Of a DNA stretch of 46,526 bases, positions 16,190-24,006 are shown piece by piece. The stretch is from positions 1-46,526 of the forward strand of contig JBMNSK010000008.1 in NCBI GenBank assembly GCA_050945155.1, written 5' to 3'. The DNA is from JBMNSK01 sp050945155 (lineage in GTDB: Bacteria; Actinomycetota; Coriobacteriia; Coriobacteriales; Eggerthellaceae). Numbering within the stretch: the first letter of the stretch is position 1; every line of letters begins with the position of its first letter. The translations under genes were made by a program, and so were the position numbers. The notes below the pieces were generated by a model, which had not been told where the DNA came from, did not search any database, and saw only the letters and a list, made by a program, of their open reading frames with translations.

Positions 16190-17557
16190 ATGGGGGATGT
16201 GGGACGTTATATGGCGAAAAAGAACATACCATACGACCAGAAATACTATGACCCTGAAATCGAGTGCATGCCTCGTGAAGAGCTCGAGGCACTGCAGCTC
16301 GAGCGTTTGCAGGAAGAGCTGGATTTTGCTTATGAGCATAGTCCGTACTACAAACGCACCTGGGATGAGTTAGGGATAAGCCCAAAGATTTCTTCCTTAA
16401 AAGACATCGAGCGCTTTCCTTTTATTAGCAAGCAAACCGAGCGCGAAACTCAGGGTATCGGCTCGTTTTTTGGCGAGCTTTGCTGCGTTCCGGAAGATGA
16501 CGTTGTATATATGGCAACTTCATCAGGCTCAACCGGCATTCCAACCATGAGTCCTTTTACGCAAAAGGACTTTGATGACTGGCAGCATGTAGAGTCGCGT
16601 TTGTTCTGGCAGGCAGGCATGCGTCCTAATGACCGCTATTTGCATGGTATGAATTTCGCCCTCTATGTGGGCGGTCCTTGCACCATTGGCTCTCAGGAGC
16701 TCGGCGCGCTTACCATTTGGGTTGGTGCAGTGCCTTCCGACCGTCTTTTATGGGCGATGAAGCACTACCAGCCTACCTATATGTGGTCTTCGCCATCCTA
16801 TGCGTGGCTTCTAGGACAAAAGGCCATCGAAAAAGGGTTTGACCCCAAGAAGGACTTTGCCAGTTTAAAGACCATTATTATTTCCGGCGAACCCGGTGGT
16901 TCAATTCCAACGACACGTAAAGCCATCGAAGACATCTGGGATGCTTCGGTTTATGACTTTTTCGGGCTTTCAGATATTTACGGTGCTTGCGCCGCTATGT
17001 GTGAGCACAAGGACGGCCTACATATCGCGGAAGACCAGATTCTTGTAGAGACGGTTGACCCTGACACCGGTGAGGTACTTGAGCCTGGCGAAAAAGGCGA
17101 ATTGGTATACACCACGCTGTTAAAGCATGCACGCCCCATGATTCGTTTCCGTACCGGCGATATCGGCTATGTTGACACTGAAAAATGCAAGTGCGGTCGC
17201 ACGCTTGCACGCATCCATGTTCTTGGCCGTAAGGACGAGATGTTTATCGTAAGCGCGGTCAACGTCTTCCCGTCTGATATCGAATATGTCGTTCGCAACG
17301 AACCCGGTCTTACTGGTGAGTACCGCATTCGTGTTTACGACAAGAACTACACGACGAAATATGAAGTGTCGGTTGAGCGCGCGTTTGGCAGCGATGAGCC
17401 CTATGATGAAATTGCTCGCCGTGTTGAGGCGGCCCTGAAGGCACACTGTGGTGTCCGTCCAGCAAAGGTCATTGTGTACGACACAGACAAGCTTGGGGTT
17501 TCAGCTGAACACAAGGCTTCTCGTTTCATTGACGAACGCAAGCAGAATAAGGATTAG
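16190..17557 (+). CDS. Phenylacetate-CoA ligase-like enzyme (PaaK family)
   Basis: 455 residues. Adenylate-forming acyl-CoA ligase: activates an aromatic or other carboxylic acid with ATP and joins it to CoA. The phosphate loop ATSSGSTGIPTMSPF lies near residue 110, the adenylate motif DFFGLSDIYGA near 260, and the late motif RFRTGDIGYVD near 325. CKCGRTLARIHVLGRKDEMF after it resembles the PaaK signature, with a C-terminal PaaK-type domain at the end. Two starts are possible: ATG 16190 with GAAAG upstream, or ATG 16211 after GTGGGA. No PaaABC ring-oxygenation genes are near, so aerobic phenylacetate breakdown is unlikely. Cotranscribed with the LysR-domain protein downstream (13-base gap). 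Confidence 0.85.
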   Translation: MGDVGRYMAKKNIPYDQKYYDPEIECMPREELEALQLERLQEELDFAYEHSPYYKRTWDELGISPKISSLKDIERFPFISKQTERETQGIGSFFGELCCVPEDDVVYMATSSGSTGIPTMSPFTQKDFDDWQHVESRLFWQAGMRPNDRYLHGMNFALYVGGPCTIGSQELGALTIWVGAVPSDRLLWAMKHYQPTYMWSSPSYAWLLGQKAIEKGFDPKKDFASLKTIIISGEPGGSIPTTRKAIEDIWDASVYDFFGLSDIYGACAAMCEHKDGLHIAEDQILVETVDPDTGEVLEPGEKGELVYTTLLKHARPMIRFRTGDIGYVDTEKCKCGRTLARIHVLGRKDEMFIVSAVNVFPSDIEYVVRNEPGLTGEYRIRVYDKNYTTKYEVSVERAFGSDEPYDEIARRVEAALKAHCGVRPAKVIVYDTDKLGVSAEHKASRFIDERKQNKD

Positions 17558-17570
17558 GGGGAAGGTTGCA

Positions 17571-18221
17571 ATGAGCACATTTACTGTTTCAGGTCAGCAC
17601 TACCTATTTAATGTGCAAACTTTTGCTCATGTGGTTTTGTCTTTAGGGGGAGACAGGTACCAGTATGCCTTCCGCGATCGGTCAACCTATGACGTAATCG
17701 AAGATGTGGCTTCAGAGGAAAGCGAACTTGGCGTCTTGCTAGAAACAAGTGAGACCGCTTCCGACCTCGAGCGCACCTTTGAAGAGGCAGGGCTTAGTTT
17801 TACTGAACTTATTAAGTCCACCCCGCGCGTCGCGCTACCAAAGAGCCATCCTCTGGTTAATGCGGATATTCTTACGCTCGACCAACTTGATGAATACCCG
17901 TATATCTATTTTGAGCAAGAAAAGGATGCGCCGCTCTATTTTGCTGAAGAGGCACTTGCGGGAGCAGACCACCCCAAGAGCATCAGTGCCACCGACCGTG
18001 CCTCATTAAGTGAGCTCATCGTGGCACTTAATGGCTACACCATCACAAGCGGCATTCTTGTTGGCATTACTGATGGATCGCTGTTAAGTACGGTAGCGCT
18101 CGATACTGATGTGACACTTCACTTAGGTTATGTGGCTCGCAAGGGCGAAGATTTGAGCGCTATCGGCAAATTGTATGTCGAAAAATTGAGCGAAAACTTA
18201 AAGAAGTATGCAAAGTTTTAA
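17571..18221 (+). CDS. Stand-alone LysR-type ligand-binding domain, no DNA-binding domain
   Basis: 216 residues. From the first residues it aligns by eye with the effector domain of the LysR regulator at 15070-15993. SGQHYLFNVQTFAHVV matches STQHYAFSLEAFIKTI, ELGVLLETSETA matches DIGILYTDNFNN, and ALPKSHPLV matches FVNENHPLA. NGYTITSGILVG matches SYCGYTLSTGVLSG. The roughly 85-residue helix-turn-helix and linker that every LysR regulator has are absent; the preceding bases belong to the CoA ligase, so it was not simply cut off in this window. ATG 17571 follows GGGGGAAGG. It may be a ligand sensor or sink, or may form mixed oligomers with the full regulator. It could also be a remnant, but the frame is intact and translation signals are good. 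Confidence 0.88.
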   Translation: MSTFTVSGQHYLFNVQTFAHVVLSLGGDRYQYAFRDRSTYDVIEDVASEESELGVLLETSETASDLERTFEEAGLSFTELIKSTPRVALPKSHPLVNADILTLDQLDEYPYIYFEQEKDAPLYFAEEALAGADHPKSISATDRASLSELIVALNGYTITSGILVGITDGSLLSTVALDTDVTLHLGYVARKGEDLSAIGKLYVEKLSENLKKYAKF

Positions 18222-18249
18222 TACGGGGGAATGAAGAACTAAGAGGTAG

Positions 18250-18509
18250 AAGCAAAAAAACACATACCAAGAAACAAGAAGTAAAAATTTAACTTGCAAA
18301 GTAGAAGCCAAAGGCTATAATCGCAAAGCGGAAATCAAGAAGCAGAAGCGACGATTGCAAGCTGTACGGAAAGAAAAACTGCTGGTTACAGCCTGAAAAG
18401 CAGCGTAAGCCGTGAAGCGTAGCAAAGCGAAAACCGCAAATTAAAAGCTCTTGTTTTCTGGGGAGGGTAATAGGGTGCATTAAGTGTTCGATGCTTATGC
18501 ACCCTTTTT
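18250..18509 (+). ncRNA. Purine-rich structured region, candidate small RNA
   Basis: Between the LysR-domain gene and htpG lie about 390 bases with no gene. The first half is rich in A and G with short repeated words (AGAAGC, AAAGCG). CTTGCAA at 18293-18299 pairs with TTGCAAG at 18355-18361, enclosing two small hairpins (AGCC/GGCT at 18306-18316; CGC/GCG at 18322-18330). It ends in a strong terminator. This suggests a structured RNA made either independently or as the 3' end of the upstream transcript. I match it to no known RNA. Confidence 0.3.
18473..18509 (+). terminator. Strong terminator before htpG
   Basis: GGGTGCATTAAG pairs with CTTATGCACCC with one bulged T, around a nine-base loop, then five T. 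It closes the CoA-ligase operon or the candidate RNA. Confidence 0.9.
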
Positions 18510-18614
18510 GTTTACAAAGCAGTTGCGGTTTATTTTCACTACGGTGTCCCATATTAGAATCAACAACGTTATCCAATTTCCCTATGACATAAAAGAACAA
18601 GGGGGCGCTGCTGA

Positions 18615-20519
18615 ATGAGAAAATTTAAAACCGAGAGCAAGCGTTTGCTTGACCTCATGATTAACTCTATCTACACCAATCGCGAGATTTTCCTACGCGA
18701 ACTGATTTCAAATGCTTCTGATGCGGTGGACAAGCTGTATTTCAAAAGCCTTACCGACTCATCAATAGAAATTTCCAAAGAAGACATGGCCATTCATGTC
18801 GGGTTTGATAAAGAGGCCCGAACTATTACGGTATCCGATACCGGTATTGGTATGACCCGCGACGAGTTGGAGAAAAACCTGGGCACCATTGCCCACTCGG
18901 GAAGCCTCGAGTTTAAAGATAGCCATGCTGAAGAAATTACCGATGCAAGTGAAATTATCGGGCAGTTTGGCGTTGGCTTCTATTCCAGTTTTATGGTGGC
19001 AAAAAAAGTAACCGTGATTACCCGTCCCTACGGAAGTGATGAAGCATTCCAGTGGCAAAGTGACGGAATCGAAGGCTATACCATTAAGGAAGCCGAACGA
19101 ACTTCACACGGCACCGATGTCATTCTTACGCTCAAGGACAACACTGATGAGGCAGACTACGATGAGTTCCTAAGCGAATACGCACTCCGCCGCCTCATCA
19201 AACAGTACAGTAACTACGTCCGCTACCCCATTCAAATGGAAGTAACCAAGCAACGCGAGAAACCTCGCCCTGAAGATGCAGGGGATGACTACAAACCGGA
19301 ATACGAGTCTTATACGGAAACGGAAACCATCAACTCAATGGTGCCCATCTGGAAGCGCAAGAAGTCCGAAGTTTCCCAGGAAGAGTACAACGAATTCTAT
19401 AAGCAGAATTTCCACGACTTTGCTGATCCCATCTGTACTACCACGATTCATGCTGAAGGCGCCCTTAACTACGACGCTTTGCTTTTTATTCCAGGGATGC
19501 GTCCGTTTGATTTGTACAGCAAAGATTACGAAAAAGGTTTGGCCCTTTATAGCTCAAACGTCCTCATTATGGAGAAGTGCGCAGATCTTCTGCCCGATTA
19601 CTATAACTTCGTTCACGGCATCGTCGACAGTCCCGATCTTAGCCTCAATATCTCTCGAGAAACCCTGCAGCACAATAACCAAGTGGTAGCCATTGCTCGT
19701 CGTGTCGAGAAAAAAATTACGAGCGAACTTGAAAACATGCGCGATAAGGACCGCGAGACCTATGAGGACTTCTTCAAGAACTTTGGTAGGGGACTTAAGT
19801 TTGGTATTTACAGCACGTATGGCATGAACAAAGACGAGCTAGGTCCGCTTCTGCTCTTCTATTCGGCGCGAGAAGAAAAGCAGATAACGCTTGATGAGTA
19901 CATCGAAAAAATGAGCCCTGACCAGGAATCCATTTACTATGCGGCAGGTAGTATCCAAACGCAGCTTGCACAGATGCCCGTTGTTAAAACAGCGTTGAAC
20001 AAGGGGTTTGATGTACTGCTCTGTACTGAGGATGTCGATGAATTCTGCTTCCAGTCCATGCAGGGTGGATACAAAGACCATGCGCTTAAAAACGTAGCAA
20101 ATGAGGATTTAGACATTGCCACTGAAGAGGAAAAGAAGGAAGCCGAAACCGCGACGGAAGAAAACAAGGACCTTTTTGAAGCAATGAAGGGTGTTCTCGG
20201 TGATAAGGTGGTGCGCGTTTGCGCTTCCTCTCGCTTAAGTGATGAACCTGCTTGCGTGACAGCGGAAGGACCTGTTTCTCTTGAAATGGAGCAAGTCTTA
20301 GCGCAGGGGCCTGATGGAGACAAGATCAAGTCCGATCGAGTGCTTGAGATTAACCCGAAACACGAAGTCTTTAATAAACTCCAGCAGTCTTTTAAGGAAA
20401 ATGACGATGAGAAGGTAGCCCTTTATACGGAGCTTCTCTATGACGAGGCCTTATTGGTCGGCGGTATGCCTATTGAAGACCCTGCTCGCTTTGCGGCGAA
20501 TATTTGTAAGCTCATGTAA
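18615..20519 (+). CDS. htpG: Molecular chaperone HtpG (Hsp90)
   Basis: 634 residues, the expected length. N-terminal GHKL ATPase: REIFLRELISNASDAVDKL, SDTGIGMTRDELEKNLGTIA, and the lid and phosphate segment GQFGVGFYSSFMVA. The middle domain holds the catalytic-type arginine segment SPDLSLNISRETLQ. The C-terminal dimerisation domain ends in AANICKLM. Folds client proteins in the cytosol with ATP. GGGGGC precedes the ATG. No CIRCE or HAIR repeat is seen upstream. A universal stress gene follows after 69 bases. Confidence 0.97.
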   Translation: MRKFKTESKRLLDLMINSIYTNREIFLRELISNASDAVDKLYFKSLTDSSIEISKEDMAIHVGFDKEARTITVSDTGIGMTRDELEKNLGTIAHSGSLEFKDSHAEEITDASEIIGQFGVGFYSSFMVAKKVTVITRPYGSDEAFQWQSDGIEGYTIKEAERTSHGTDVILTLKDNTDEADYDEFLSEYALRRLIKQYSNYVRYPIQMEVTKQREKPRPEDAGDDYKPEYESYTETETINSMVPIWKRKKSEVSQEEYNEFYKQNFHDFADPICTTTIHAEGALNYDALLFIPGMRPFDLYSKDYEKGLALYSSNVLIMEKCADLLPDYYNFVHGIVDSPDLSLNISRETLQHNNQVVAIARRVEKKITSELENMRDKDRETYEDFFKNFGRGLKFGIYSTYGMNKDELGPLLLFYSAREEKQITLDEYIEKMSPDQESIYYAAGSIQTQLAQMPVVKTALNKGFDVLLCTEDVDEFCFQSMQGGYKDHALKNVANEDLDIATEEEKKEAETATEENKDLFEAMKGVLGDKVVRVCASSRLSDEPACVTAEGPVSLEMEQVLAQGPDGDKIKSDRVLEINPKHEVFNKLQQSFKENDDEKVALYTELLYDEALLVGGMPIEDPARFAANICKLM

Positions 20520-20527
20520 GGCGCAGA

Positions 20528-20564
20528 AACTCTCACGTGCGAAACCAGGCGTATACTGAGAGTT
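20528..20564. other. Inverted repeat between htpG and a usp gene
   Basis: AACTCTCA (20528-20535) and TGAGAGTT (20557-20564) are exact inverted copies 21 bases apart. A TATACT hexamer at 20552-20557 overlaps the second arm. It could be an operator over a promoter for the next gene, or a weak mRNA hairpin. Confidence 0.35.
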
Positions 20565-20588
20565 AGAACGAAGAGGCAGGAGGAGATT

Positions 20589-21017
20589 ATGGCTTTGCAA
20601 AAGATTCTCGTACCTATCGACCAGTCTGACGGCGCGCGTCGTGCGGTGCAGGTTGCTACCGAACTTGCACAGTTGAGCACCGATGTCCACCTCGACATCG
20701 TGCACGTTGTGCCTATTCCGGTGCTCTCCAACCAGCAAACAGAGAGTTTTCAGGAAATTCTCGATATGATGATTGAGGATGGTAAAGAGCTTTTGTCTCA
20801 CGCTGCCGACGACGCTTCTGCGGTAGTTGATCAGATTGACACGATGCTTTTAACGGGCACCGATCCAGCACTTGAGCTCATGAAACTCGTCGAGCAACGG
20901 TCTTATGACTTAGTCGTCATTGGTAATCGCGGATTGAGTGGTTTGAAGGAATATACCGGAAGCGTGAGCCTTAAACTGATGCACGGCACACAGACTTCCA
21001 TCCTTATTGCCCGCTAG
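20589..21017 (+). CDS. Universal stress protein UspA family
   Basis: 142 residues, a single UspA domain. Begins with the strand KILVPIDQSDGARRAVQVA and ends with GNRGLSGLKEYTGSVSLKLM, the G-x2-G-x9-G-S/T nucleotide-binding motif, so ATP binding is likely. Role: stress adaptation, mechanism unknown. Strong AGGAGG site. Its last 14 bases overlap the end of the convergent methyltransferase gene. Another Usp gene lies at 39833. Confidence 0.93.
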   Translation: MALQKILVPIDQSDGARRAVQVATELAQLSTDVHLDIVHVVPIPVLSNQQTESFQEILDMMIEDGKELLSHAADDASAVVDQIDTMLLTGTDPALELMKLVEQRSYDLVVIGNRGLSGLKEYTGSVSLKLMHGTQTSILIAR

Positions 21018-21855
21018 CCTCGTTTCTCTGTCTTAATTCCCAGAAGGCGACGGCGCTTGCGGCGGCGACGTTGAGTGAGTCGACGTTGTGCGCCATAGGG
21101 ATGCGTACCCAGTAGTCGCAAGCTTCTTCTGCTTCTTTAGAGAGGCCGTCGCCTTCTGAGCCAAGGACTATGGCTAGTTTGCGTTCTTGTGCAAGAAAAG
21201 GCGTATCAAGAGGAATTGCCCGGTCGGATAGTGTGAGGGCTAGGGTAGTAAAGCCAAGTTCCTTCAAAGTTTCAATGCCTTCTTGTGCCCAGTTCGCTGC
21301 ATCCGTTCCGATTCGTGTCCAGGGAATCTGGCAAACTGTTCCCATAGATACACGGAGGGCACGACGGTAAAGCGGGTCATAGCAGCCAGGGGAGATAAGA
21401 ACGGCATCAACCCCAAGGCCGGCAGCACTCCTAAAGATTGCGCCGACATTCGTATGATTCGTGATATTTTCAAGCACCGCTATTCGCCGTGCATCTCGGG
21501 TCAGCTCGGCAACTTTGGCTAGAGGCTTGCGCCTAAAAGCTCCTAAGGCGCCCCGTGTTACTTCATAGCCGGTAAGCTTTTCAAGGGTTTTATGGTCTGC
21601 AAGAAAGACTGGTAACTCGGGCTTTTCTTCCGTCATTTTTTCAATGAGTGGTGCAAGTGAGTCGAGCCACTTGTCTTCCATTAAAAGAGAAAGTGGTTCA
21701 AAGCCGGCTTTAAAAGCGCGCGTAATGACCTTGCCCGACTCCGCGATAAAAACTCCTTGTTCAGGTTCAAGTCGATTTCTCAGCTCAAGGTCGGTTAATG
21801 AGACATACGCTTTTAGGCGCTCGTCGTCGAGATTGTCTACTCTTTCAATGCTCAT
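21004..21855 (-). CDS. SpoU/TrmH-family RNA 2'-O-methyltransferase
   Basis: 283 residues. The C-terminal SPOUT knot is complete: ITNHTNVGAIFRSAAGLG with the catalytic arginine, the middle IVLGSEGDGLS and the last IPMAHNVDSLNVAAASAVAFWE. An N-terminal substrate-binding domain of about 100 residues (FIAESGKVITRAFKAGFEP) is of the 23S rRNA or tRNA kind. It would methylate ribose in rRNA or tRNA with S-adenosylmethionine; which base cannot be read from sequence. Convergent with the usp gene, overlapping it by 14 bases. Confidence 0.92.
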   Translation of the reverse strand: MSIERVDNLDDERLKAYVSLTDLELRNRLEPEQGVFIAESGKVITRAFKAGFEPLSLLMEDKWLDSLAPLIEKMTEEKPELPVFLADHKTLEKLTGYEVTRGALGAFRRKPLAKVAELTRDARRIAVLENITNHTNVGAIFRSAAGLGVDAVLISPGCYDPLYRRALRVSMGTVCQIPWTRIGTDAANWAQEGIETLKELGFTTLALTLSDRAIPLDTPFLAQERKLAIVLGSEGDGLSKEAEEACDYWVRIPMAHNVDSLNVAAASAVAFWELRQRNEASGQ

Positions 21856-22005
21856 ATCCTCTTTAGTATAGTCACATTTCTACTTTGCGCGCATGAAACC
21901 CCTTTCCTACAACTTGCTAACGACATGGTCATTTGCGCGCTTTATGGCGAAATCGGGTATTTTGGTTCCGCTATACTGGTAACACTTTGCAAGAAAGGAA
22001 CGACC

Positions 22006-22899
22006 ATGCCAGATGAGCATGAACCTGAAGAATCTCCCCACAGTTCTGATAGTTTTGGAGCATTTGTTCACACCATAGCGCGGCTGCGTGCACCGGGGGG
22101 TTGCCCGTGGGACCGTGCTCAGACACACGAATCTATTGCTCATAATATGGTAGAAGAAGCCTACGAAGCTGTTGATGCAATCGAACGTGGTGATACGAAA
22201 GATTTGCGTGAGGAGCTCGGAGATGTGTTGTTGCAGGTTGTGCTCCAGAGTCAAATCGCCGCTGATGCCGGAGAATTTACCATTGAAGATGTCTGCTGGG
22301 ACATTAACGCAAAGATGATTCGACGCCATCCTCATGTTTTCGGAGAAGATCAAGCTGAAAATGCGAACGATGTACTAGGCATCTGGGAAAAGGTAAAGCT
22401 TGAGGAAAAAAGGCAGAGCGATACAAATTCAAGTCTTCTTGATAGCGTGCCGCCAAGTTTTCCAGCACTTATGCAAGCCCAAAAGGTCTCTCGTAAGGCA
22501 GCTTCTGTTGGTTTCGATTGGGATAGTGTTGACGGTGTCTGGGATAAGGTCTTTGAAGAAGTTGACGAGCTAAAAGATGCTTACCGCGCAGCGCCGCAGT
22601 CATCTGACGGTAAGCTTTTGCACCAAGACGAAACTGGTCAGAGCAATGTAAAAGCCCAAGACGAGAAAATTGCTGCCGTCGAAATGGAATTCGGCGACCT
22701 TTTGTTTTCGCTTGTTAATGCAGGTCGCAAGATGGGCATCGATGCCGAGACGGCTCTCCGTGATTCGACTCGTAAGTTTCGACAGCGGTGGGCTTTTATG
22801 GAAAGACAAGCAGAAAGTATGGGCAAAGCCATAGATGAACTTTCTTCTGAACAACTTGAAGCCTTGTGGGTGCAGGCAAAACAGGAAGAGGATGTATGA
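22006..22899 (+). CDS. mazG: Nucleoside triphosphate pyrophosphohydrolase MazG
   Basis: 297 residues, two-domain MazG. Splits nucleoside triphosphates to monophosphates and pyrophosphate, and in Escherichia coli can lower the ppGpp level. The N-terminal domain has the metal motif EEAYEAVDAIE..DLREELGD, after CPWDRAQTHESIAHN. The C-terminal domain repeats it as EEVDELKDAY and EMEFGDLLFSLVNAGRK, separated by an inserted hydrophilic stretch of about 30 residues. ATG 22006 follows AAAGGAA. Its stop TGA overlaps the ATG of the next gene (ATGA), so the two are translationally coupled. Confidence 0.94.
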   Translation: MPDEHEPEESPHSSDSFGAFVHTIARLRAPGGCPWDRAQTHESIAHNMVEEAYEAVDAIERGDTKDLREELGDVLLQVVLQSQIAADAGEFTIEDVCWDINAKMIRRHPHVFGEDQAENANDVLGIWEKVKLEEKRQSDTNSSLLDSVPPSFPALMQAQKVSRKAASVGFDWDSVDGVWDKVFEEVDELKDAYRAAPQSSDGKLLHQDETGQSNVKAQDEKIAAVEMEFGDLLFSLVNAGRKMGIDAETALRDSTRKFRQRWAFMERQAESMGKAIDELSSEQLEALWVQAKQEEDV

Positions 22900-23642
22900 A
22901 TAAGAAAACCTCGTATCTCAAGCAGGAACTTGAGACCAATGATTACCTTGGTAAAGACCTCGGCGAAATCATGGGTGAGTTAGGTGTTGACGATAAAGAA
23001 GAAGTAAAGCTTTGGACCGACAACCTGGAAACCTTTGAAAGTGTTGCCACACGCCTGCAGGAAATTATGCAGGGATATGAAGCTGCTCTGCGTGAGATAA
23101 AGGTGCGGTTTGAAATTCTTGACCAGGACTTAAGTTTAAAAGTGAACCGTAACCCCATTCACCATATCGAATCGCGCATTAAAGGATATAAGAGCATTTA
23201 TGACAAGTTGATTCGCTATGACAAAGAGCCCACGCTTGAGAACATGCAGCGCTACGTTATGGATGTCGCAGGTGTCAGAATCATCTGTTCTTATATTCAA
23301 GATGTCTATGACTTGTTTTCACTTTTACAGCACCAGGACGACCTTGAGATTGTTCGGGTAAAGGACTATATCGCTGATCCAAAGCTTAACGGCTATCGAA
23401 GCCTTCATGCGATTGTGCGCATCCCGGTATATTTCATGGATCACAAGCAGATGGTTCCAGTTGAAATTCAGCTGCGCACCATTGCAATGGATTTTTGGGC
23501 AAGCCTCGAACATGATATTCGCTATAAAGCCATTAAAGAAGTTGGTGGGCTTGATGCATACAAGGAGCTGAAGGACTGCAGCCGCATTATTGAGGAAGTC
23601 GAAACAAGGATGCAGGTTCTTGCGGAAGCCGCTGACTCATAA
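22896..23642 (+). CDS. Small alarmone synthetase (GTP pyrophosphokinase, RelA/SpoT synthetase domain)
   Basis: 248 residues: a synthetase domain without hydrolase or TGS domains, as in the RelQ/RelP group. Transfers pyrophosphate from ATP to GTP or GDP to make (p)ppGpp. Visible motifs: SRIKGYKSIYDKL (ATP binding), DVAGVRIICSYIQDVY, DYIADPKLNGYRSLHAIV (G-loop tyrosine) and VEIQLRTIAMDFWASLEHDI with the catalytic glutamate. ATG 22896 overlaps the mazG stop; GGAAGAGG precedes it. After the TAA the same frame continues for 40 sense codons; see the separate entry. Regulation through mazG coupling is inferred. Confidence 0.93.
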   Translation: MNKKTSYLKQELETNDYLGKDLGEIMGELGVDDKEEVKLWTDNLETFESVATRLQEIMQGYEAALREIKVRFEILDQDLSLKVNRNPIHHIESRIKGYKSIYDKLIRYDKEPTLENMQRYVMDVAGVRIICSYIQDVYDLFSLLQHQDDLEIVRVKDYIADPKLNGYRSLHAIVRIPVYFMDHKQMVPVEIQLRTIAMDFWASLEHDIRYKAIKEVGGLDAYKELKDCSRIIEEVETRMQVLAEAADS

Positions 23643-23765
23643 AGCGGAGAAAAGCTTGCTTCGCTCATAGATTTGCAGCAGTTTTTCCTTCGTCTAAAAA
23701 CCTTTGATACAGCTACTCACAACCTTCTTGAATCTTCGGAGCTCACAGGGCGCGAATATATCTGA
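23643..23765 (+). pseudogene. In-frame continuation beyond the alarmone synthetase stop
   Basis: From AGC 23643 to ATC 23762 the frame is open (40 codons) and ends at TGA 23763-23765. The translation reads like a protein helix: SGEKLASLIDLQQFF, then RLKTFDTATHN and a short end. The gene may once have been longer and gained a TAA, or the TAA may be read through at low level. The rest of the gap to the next gene (to 24006) has no frame I can support. Confidence 0.4.
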
Positions 23766-23958
23766 GAGCTGCGACTTTAGATTCTAGGCAAGTTATTTTG
23801 TTTCACTATTGTTTTTCTGAAAATCAGTGGTATAACGAGTCACCGATGGCAAATGTCACGGTGTTTTGAGAGATTTTATAAAGCACAGTGAGAATTTACG
23901 GTCTGTAAGCAACGTCGCTTCAAGCACATGACAAGCGCCACATATATGTTTGTTTTTT

Positions 23959-23990
23959 GCACCCACCTTGGGAGGGTGGGCGCTGCGTGC
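23959..23990 (+). promoter_or_regulatory. Hairpin next to the ribosome site of the first permease gene
   Basis: CCCACC pairs with GGTGGG across seven bases, with GCA and TGC extending outside. It ends one base before the AGAAAGGAAA ribosome site of the gene at 24007, a place where folding could reduce translation. The T-run lies before it, so it is not a terminator on this strand. Confidence 0.4.
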
Positions 23991-24006
23991 AGAAAGGAAA
24001 CGTACT

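Noticed and set aside
17448..17570. In-frame upstream extension of the lone LysR domain, which would reach into the ligase gene
   Set aside because: The extension is out-of-frame ligase coding sequence with no HTH features; ATG 17571 has a good ribosome site.
20528..20564. Inverted repeat as a terminator of htpG
   Set aside because: The loop is 21 bases and no T-run follows; an operator or chance is more likely.
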